A DNA stretch of 12,780 nucleotides, from contig JAGVFD010000162.1 in the NCBI GenBank assembly GCA_020057805.1, positions 1-12,780 on the forward strand, in the 5' to 3' direction. Source of the DNA: Sideroxydans sp. (lineage in GTDB: Bacteria; Pseudomonadota; Gammaproteobacteria; Burkholderiales; Gallionellaceae). Position 1 is the first letter of the stretch. Each line of letters opens with the position of its first letter. The position numbers and the translations under genes were made by a program. Of the stretch, positions 7,268 through 12,780 are shown one piece after another. The notes below the pieces were generated by a model. That model was not told where the DNA came from, made no database searches, and worked only from the letters and a program-made list of their open reading frames with translations.

Positions 7268-8731
7268 TTATCTTGGCAACACTGACGAGCCCATAAGGAA
7301 CTCATCCACCGCACGTGCGGCTTGACGGCCTTCACGAATCGCCCATACCACCAAGGATTGGCCACGACGCATATCGCCCGCCGCGAAGACTTTCTTCACA
7401 TTGGTCTGATAGCAACCCACACCTTCGGTTGATGCTTTCGCATTACCGCGACCATCCTTCTCCACGCCGAAAGCATCGAGCACTTGTGCCAAGGGATTGG
7501 TGAAGCCCATCGCCAAGAAGACGAAGTCGGCTTGCAGAGTGAATTCGCTGCCCGCCACTTCCACCATTTTTCCGTCCTTGAATTCAACACGAACGGCTTT
7601 AACGGATTTCAATACGCCGTTTTCGCCCACGAATTCTTTGGTGGCAATGGCCCAATCACGCTCACAACCTTCGTCGTGAGAACTAGAGGTGCGCAATTTC
7701 ATTGGCCAGTACGGCCAAGTCATCGCCTTGTTCTCTTGGTCAGGTGCGCGTGGCATCACTTCAATCTGCGTGACTGAGGCTGCGCCGTGACGATTCGATG
7801 TGCCTACACAGTCAGAACCGGTATCCCCGCCACCAATGACCAATACGTGCTTGCCCTTAACGTTGATTGGGTTCTTCGCATCACCCGCCACTTCTTTATT
7901 TTGTGGAATCAAAAATTCGAGTGCGAAATACGCGCCCTTCAACTCACGACCAGGGACTGGCAAATCACGTGGCTGCTCGGAGCCGCCCGCGATGACAACC
8001 GCATCGAAATCCTTTTGCAATGCAGCAGGACTGATGGTTTTTTTCGCGTCGTTAGCGATGCCTTTATCAATCGCATTTTTGCCGATGAAGGTATTCACTT
8101 CAAACTTCACACCTTCGGCGGCCAGTTGCGCCATGCGCCAATCGATGAGGCGCTTGTCCAACTTGAAGTCGGGGATGCCGTAACGCATCAAACCGCCTAT
8201 GCGACTGTTCTTTTCGAACACCGTCACCGCATGACCCGCACGCGCTAGCTGTTGCGCAGTCGCCAAGCCCGCAGGACCTGAACCAACCACTGCAACCTTC
8301 TTGCCAGTCTTCTTCTTTGCAGGTTGCGGCACGACCCAACCGTTCTCACCCGCCTTGTCGATGATGGCGTGCTCGATGGATTTGATGCCGACCGCGTCGA
8401 TGTTGATGTTGAGCGTACACGCCGCTTCGCAAGGCGCAGGACAGATACGACCGGTCACTTCAGGGAAGTTGTTGGTGGAGTGCAGCACTTCAATCGCTTG
8501 CTTCCAGTTGCCGCGATACACCAAGTCGTTCCAGTCAGGGATGATGTTGTTCACTGGGCAGCCGTTGTTGCAGAACGGGATGCCGCAATCCATACAACGC
8601 GCGCCTTGCTGTTTCGCTTCCGCATCCGACAAATGCCCAACGAACTCTTGATAGTGTTGTAGACGTTGTTCAACCGGTGCGTAACCTTCGTTGAGACGCT
8701 TGAATTCCATAAATCCAGTTGGCTTACCCAT
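7268..8731 (-). CDS. gltD: Glutamate synthase (NADPH) small subunit
   Basis: The beta subunit of GOGAT takes electrons from NADPH through FAD and iron-sulfur centres and delivers them to the large subunit, which makes glutamate from glutamine and 2-oxoglutarate. It has 487 residues, typical for the family. The N-terminal Cys-rich region (C46, C49, C54, C58 in [14 protein letters not shown]97, C101, C105 in CPAPCEAAC) holds the [4Fe-4S] ligands. The FAD loop [12 protein letters not shown] starts near 147, the NADPH loop [12 protein letters not shown] is at 296-307, and the C-terminal FAD motif AGDMRRGQS is at 451-459. Its ATG overlaps the gltB stop by one base (TAATG), so the two subunits are translationally coupled. 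A perfect AGGAGG lies 7 bases upstream. The nearby reading frames on the other strand are shadows. Confidence 0.98.
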   Translation of the reverse strand: MGKPTGFMEFKRLNEGYAPVEQRLQHYQEFVGHLSDAEAKQQGARCMDCGIPFCNNGCPVNNIIPDWNDLVYRGNWKQAIEVLHSTNNFPEVTGRICPAPCEAACTLNINIDAVGIKSIEHAIIDKAGENGWVVPQPAKKKTGKKVAVVGSGPAGLATAQQLARAGHAVTVFEKNSRIGGLMRYGIPDFKLDKRLIDWRMAQLAAEGVKFEVNTFIGKNAIDKGIANDAKKTISPAALQKDFDAVVIAGGSEQPRDLPVPGRELKGAYFALEFLIPQNKEVAGDAKNPINVKGKHVLVIGGGDTGSDCVGTSNRHGAASVTQIEVMPRAPDQENKAMTWPYWPMKLRTSSSHDEGCERDWAIATKEFVGENGVLKSVKAVRVEFKDGKMVEVAGSEFTLQADFVFLAMGFTNPLAQVLDAFGVEKDGRGNAKASTEGVGCYQTNVKKVFAAGDMRRGQSLVVWAIREGRQAARAVDEFLMGSSVLPR

Positions 8732-11700
8732 TATGCAGCCTCCTTTTGTTGCGCTGCAATTTCTAGCAACGCACGACGATATTCGGTCGGCATGACCTTG
8801 ACGAATTTCGGCAAGTAGGCGCTCCAGTTATCCAGAATTTGCTTGGCGCGCGCACTGCCGGTATAGCGCAAGTGCTTTTCAATTTTGCCACGAATGACCG
8901 CTTCATCAGCCTTGTTGAGATGGTTGAAATGCACACGACCGTGGCCTTCCACTTCACCCATTTCACTGGCTGCGACTTCTTCTGGCACGGCTTCCAGTTG
9001 CACCATGGACATGTTGCAACGTTGCGGGAAAGAGCCTTCTTCATCCAAAACATAGGCCACACCGCCGGACATGCCTGCGGCAAAATTACGGCCTGTTTGA
9101 CCCAGCACAATCACCACGCCACCCGTCATGTATTCGCAACCATGATCACCCAAACCCTCGACCACCGCTGTCGCGCCCGAGTTGCGCACGGCAAAACGTT
9201 CGCCGGCCACGCCGTTGAAGAAACATTCACCTGCAGTCGCGCCGTACATAACGGTGTTACCCACAATGATGTTGTCGGCCGCCGTCAGTTTGCTTTCCGC
9301 AGCAGGCTTAACGATGATGCGACCACCACAGAGGCCTTTACCTACGTAGTCGTTACCTTCGCCTTCCAACTGCAAAGTCACACCGTGCGCCAAGAACGCA
9401 CCAAAACTTTGCCCGGCTGTACCTAACAATTTCACACGGATGGTGTCGTCTGGCAGACCCGCATTGCCATGACGCTTCGCCACTTCGTGCGACAACATCG
9501 TGCCCACGCTACGATTGACGTTGCGCACAGCCGCTTCAATGGTGACGGTGCGTTTGGCATCTAACGCTTCTTTAGATTGTGCGATGAGATCGTTATCCAG
9601 CGCCGCTTCCAAACCGTGATCTTGTGTTTCAAGATGGCGACGCGCCACACTCACAGGCATGTCAGGTTGATGGAACACTTTGCTGAAGTTCAATCCCTTG
9701 GCTTTCCAATGCTCGATGCCATGACGCATATCCAGCAGGTCGCTACGACCAATCAAATCATCAAATTTACGGATGCCCATTTGTGCCATCAACTCACGCA
9801 CTTCTTCAGCAACGAAGAAGAAGTAGTTCACGACGTGTTCTGGTTGACCAGTGAATTTCTTTCGCAAAGCTGGATCTTGTGTTGCCACGCCAACAGGGCA
9901 GGTATTGAGGTGACACTTACGCATCATGATGCAGCCCTCAACCACCAGCGGTGCGGTAGCAAAACCGAATTCATCCGCACCGAGCAACGCGCCGATCAAT
10001 ACATCGCGACCTGTCTTCAGCTGACCGTCCACTTGCAAGCCAACACGACCACGCAACTTGTTCAACACCAAGGTCTGTTGTGCTTCGGACAAGCCCAATT
10101 CCCACGGCGTACCTGCATGCTTGATGGAGGACTGTGGCGATGCGCCTGTGCCGCCGTCATAACCCGAAATAACGATGTGATCCGCCTTGGCTTTAGACAC
10201 GCCCGCCGCGACCGTACCCACACCCACTTCCGACACCAACTTCACGGAGATGGAAGCCGATGGATTGGAGTTTTTCAGATCATGGATGAGCTGTGCCAAG
10301 TCTTCGATGGAATAAATATCGTGATGCGGTGGTGGAGAAATCAGCCCCACACCCGGCACCGAGTGACGTAACTTGCCGATGTACTCGGACACTTTGCCGC
10401 CGGGCAACTGACCGCCTTCACCTGGCTTCGCGCCTTGCGCCATCTTGATTTGGATTTGATCGGCACTGCTTAAGTATTCAGCTGTGACACCGAAACGACC
10501 AGAGGCCACTTGCTTGATGCGCGAACGCAACGAGTCGCCAGCCAACATCGTACGGTCTGCTTCGATGCGATTTTTGCCGATGATTTCCGACAGTTTTTCG
10601 CCGCCGTGCAAAATTTTGAAACGGTTCGGATCTTCACCGCCTTCGCCCGTATTGGATTTGCCGCCGATGCGATTCATCGCAATCGCCAATGTGGCATGCG
10701 CCTCAGTTGAGATCGAACCCAAAGACATTGCGCCCGTCACAAAACGCTTAACGATTTCCTTCGCAGATTCCACTTCATCCAAGGCCACCGATTTGCCTAG
10801 CGGCTTAATCTCAAACAAGCCACGCAAAGTCATTTGACGCTGCGTCTGATCATTGATGAGCTTGGCGTACTCTTTGTAGGTCGAATAATTATTGGCGCGC
10901 GTCGCGTGTTGCAACTTGGCGATGGAATCGGGCGTCCACGTATGGTCTTCGCCACGTGCACGGTAAGCATATTCACCGCCCGCTTCCAACATGCTTTCCA
11001 GCACAGGGTCATTGCCAAACGCGGCTGTGTGCATACGCAGCGCTTCTTCAGCCACCTCTTGCAAGCCAATGCCCTCTACTTGCGTTGCGGTGCCTGTGAA
11101 ATACGCTTTCACGAACGAAGCATTCAAGCCGATGGCTTCAAAAATTTGTGAGCCACAATAAGATTGATAAGTTGAAATACCCATCTTCGACATCACTTTG
11201 AGCAAGCCCTTGTTGATGCCCTTGATGAAGCGCTTCTGTCCATCTTTAGCGCTTACGCCCGTAGGCAATTCAAACTCCTCGATGCTATCGAACGCCAACC
11301 ATGGACACACTGCTTCGGCGCCATAGCCTGCCAACAAAGCGAAGTGGTGTACTTCACGTGCGGAGCCGGTCTCCACCACCAAGCCGGTACTAGTGCGTAG
11401 ACCTGCCTTAACCAAGTGGTGATGCACAGCAGCCGTGGCCAGCAAAGCAGGGATTGCCACGCGTTTGTCAGATACCGCGCGGTCAGACAGAATCAATACG
11501 TTAAAGCCGCCCGTCACGGCTTTGTTTGCCGCTTTGCACAAATCAGCAATAGCTTTCTCACAACCCGCCGCACCATTCTTGGCAGCGTATGTCAGGTCGA
11601 GCACTTGCGATTTGTATTGACCCTTCGTGAGCTTGTCGATGCCATACAACTTCGCCATGTCTTCCAACGACAGAACGGGTTGGTGTACTTCCAAACGCAA

Positions 11701-12780
11701 AGTCGGTTTGGTTTCGTCGATTCCCAACAGATTTGGCTTAGGGCCGATGAAGGAAGTGAGTGACATCACAATCTCTTCGCGAATCGGGTCGATTGGCGGA
11801 TTGGTCACTTGCGCGAACAACTGTTTGAAATAGTTGTAAAGGACTTTGTTCTTGCTCGACAAGATAGGCAGCGCGGCATCATTACCCATCGAACCCGTTG
11901 CCTCTTCTCCCGCACTGGCCAGCGGCAACATGATGAATTTCAGATCTTCTTGCGTGTAACCGAATGCTTGCTGCGCATCGAGCAAACTAATCTGTGCTTC
12001 GCTCTTGTCAGCCACTTTAGGCATGTCATCAAGGAAGTAACGCGACTGCTCAATCCATTTACGATACGGCTTGGCTGTGGCGATTTGCTTCTTGAGTTCT
12101 GCATCGTCAACGATACGGCCTTGCTCCATGTCGATAAGGAACATTTTGCCCGGCTGCAAGCGCCACTTCTTCACAATTTTGCTTTGCGGGATAGGCAACA
12201 CACCCATCTCAGAAGCCATCAACACAACGTCGTCATCCGTGATGAGGTAACGCGCTGGGCGCAGACCATTACGATCCAGCGTTGCACCAATTTGGCGGCC
12301 ATCAGTGAATGCAACGGCTGCGGGGCCGTCCCACGGCTCCATCAGCGCTGCGTGGTATTCGTAGAATGCACGGCGCTCTTCATCCATCAATGGATTGCCT
12401 GCCCATGCCTCTGGTATCAACAGCATCATGGCATGAGGCAAGGAGTATCCACCTGCCACCAACAGCTCAAGTGCATTATCGAAACAAGCAGAATCGGATT
12501 GACCTTCGACAATGAGCGGCCACAATTTTTCCAAGTCCTCACCCAACAACTTCGACGACATCGCCGCATGACGTGCCGCCATCCAGTTCACGTTACCGCG
12601 CAAGGTATTGATCTCGCCGTTGTGCGCAATCATGCGGAACGGATGCGCGAGATTCCAAGTGGGGAAGGTATTGGTTGAGAAACGTTGATGAACCAAGGAG
12701 AAGGCGCTGACAACACGCGCATCTTGCAGGTCAGTAAAATACTTGCCAACCTGGTCAGCTAGCAACATACCCTTGTATAC
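8731..12780 (-). CDS. gltB: Glutamate synthase (NADPH) large subunit, 5' end outside the window
   Basis: The alpha subunit of GOGAT splits glutamine in its amidotransferase domain and channels the ammonia to 2-oxoglutarate at the FMN site. The frame is open to the window edge: four more codons (V-Y-K-G) precede the Met at 12768, so that Met is internal. About 200 N-terminal residues, including the catalytic Cys, are missing, judged against the usual length of about 1500-1550. Numbering from 12768: amidotransferase motif HNGEIN is at 49-54; the synthase-domain loop [11 protein letters not shown] and [13 protein letters not shown] lie near 680-715; GGTGASP is near 868; and [3Fe-4S] ligands C946, C952 and C957 have the standard CX5CX4C spacing followed by [10 protein letters not shown] Gly-rich beta-helix domain forms the C-terminus. 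No frameshift or missing key residue is seen in the visible part. It is co-transcribed with gltD. Confidence 0.98.
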   Translation of the reverse strand, partial: VYKGMLLADQVGKYFTDLQDARVVSAFSLVHQRFSTNTFPTWNLAHPFRMIAHNGEINTLRGNVNWMAARHAAMSSKLLGEDLEKLWPLIVEGQSDSACFDNALELLVAGGYSLPHAMMLLIPEAWAGNPLMDEERRAFYEYHAALMEPWDGPAAVAFTDGRQIGATLDRNGLRPARYLITDDDVVLMASEMGVLPIPQSKIVKKWRLQPGKMFLIDMEQGRIVDDAELKKQIATAKPYRKWIEQSRYFLDDMPKVADKSEAQISLLDAQQAFGYTQEDLKFIMLPLASAGEEATGSMGNDAALPILSSKNKVLYNYFKQLFAQVTNPPIDPIREEIVMSLTSFIGPKPNLLGIDETKPTLRLEVHQPVLSLEDMAKLYGIDKLTKGQYKSQVLDLTYAAKNGAAGCEKAIADLCKAANKAVTGGFNVLILSDRAVSDKRVAIPALLATAAVHHHLVKAGLRTSTGLVVETGSAREVHHFALLAGYGAEAVCPWLAFDSIEEFELPTGVSAKDGQKRFIKGINKGLLKVMSKMGISTYQSYCGSQIFEAIGLNASFVKAYFTGTATQVEGIGLQEVAEEALRMHTAAFGNDPVLESMLEAGGEYAYRARGEDHTWTPDSIAKLQHATRANNYSTYKEYAKLINDQTQRQMTLRGLFEIKPLGKSVALDEVESAKEIVKRFVTGAMSLGSISTEAHATLAIAMNRIGGKSNTGEGGEDPNRFKILHGGEKLSEIIGKNRIEADRTMLAGDSLRSRIKQVASGRFGVTAEYLSSADQIQIKMAQGAKPGEGGQLPGGKVSEYIGKLRHSVPGVGLISPPPHHDIYSIEDLAQLIHDLKNSNPSASISVKLVSEVGVGTVAAGVSKAKADHIVISGYDGGTGASPQSSIKHAGTPWELGLSEAQQTLVLNKLRGRVGLQVDGQLKTGRDVLIGALLGADEFGFATAPLVVEGCIMMRKCHLNTCPVGVATQDPALRKKFTGQPEHVVNYFFFVAEEVRELMAQMGIRKFDDLIGRSDLLDMRHGIEHWKAKGLNFSKVFHQPDMPVSVARRHLETQDHGLEAALDNDLIAQSKEALDAKRTVTIEAAVRNVNRSVGTMLSHEVAKRHGNAGLPDDTIRVKLLGTAGQSFGAFLAHGVTLQLEGEGNDYVGKGLCGGRIIVKPAAESKLTAADNIIVGNTVMYGATAGECFFNGVAGERFAVRNSGATAVVEGLGDHGCEYMTGGVVIVLGQTGRNFAAGMSGGVAYVLDEEGSFPQRCNMSMVQLEAVPEEVAASEMGEVEGHGRVHFNHLNKADEAVIRGKIEKHLRYTGSARAKQILDNWSAYLPKFVKVMPTEYRRALLEIAAQQKEAA
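8739..8744 (-). promoter_or_regulatory. Strong ribosome binding site of gltD inside the end of gltB
   Basis: The minus strand reads AGGAGG 7 bases before the gltD ATG, within the last codons of gltB. With the TAATG overlap it fixes the gltD start at 8731 and suggests coupled, efficient translation to match subunit amounts. Confidence 0.85.

Noticed and set aside
9577..10371. 264-codon open frame on the plus strand
   Set aside because: Shadow of the gltB synthase domain; no family features and no plausible translation signal noted.
11809..12678. 289-codon open frame on the plus strand
   Set aside because: It lies wholly opposite gltB, whose protein is unmistakable. The translation is rich in His, Arg and Gln with no recognisable domain; long antisense frames are common opposite such genes.

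Overview
The window is a densely coded stretch of a bacterial chromosome. All seven protein genes lie on the minus strand. The gltB-gltD-hemE-priA order, the large GltB and the overall protein character suggest a betaproteobacterium. The cytochrome-rich genes after priA make a Nitrosomonadales/Gallionellaceae-type chemolithotroph or respiratory generalist my best guess. That placement is inference; nothing in the window identifies a species.

Layout in the direction of transcription, from high to low coordinates. (1) 12780-7268: gltB (cut by the window edge) and gltD, the two subunits of NADPH glutamate synthase, joined by a TAATG stop/start overlap with a perfect Shine-Dalgarno. (2) 7267-7094: an intergenic region holding a long imperfect inverted repeat built from CACGAAA heptamers. 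(3) 7093-6029: hemE, a haem biosynthesis enzyme, followed by a strong 13-bp hairpin at 5982-5949. (4) 5732-3558: priA, the replication-restart helicase. Its real start is well inside the longest open frame, and its upstream region carries one perfect and one near-perfect DnaA box. (5) 3476-26: a redox cluster of three genes. These encode a four-helix membrane cytochrome c with one haem, an FAD-linked 2-hydroxyacid dehydrogenase resembling D-2-hydroxyglutarate/D-lactate dehydrogenases, and a lipoprotein with four c-type haems. A consensus -10 box lies just upstream of the first of these.

The upper half is housekeeping: nitrogen assimilation, tetrapyrrole synthesis and replication restart. The redox cluster is the less ordinary part. 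Its two cytochromes would face the periplasm, while the flavoenzyme has no export signal, so any electron flow between them would have to pass through the quinone pool or an unseen partner. HemE makes a precursor of the haem that these cytochromes carry, but nothing in the sequence shows that the genes are co-regulated. I see no CRISPR array, tRNA, rRNA, transposase or prophage gene, and I do not see a clearly new defence or mobile system. The items most worth checking are the CACGAAA inverted repeat, the DnaA boxes before priA and the cytochrome/flavoenzyme cluster.
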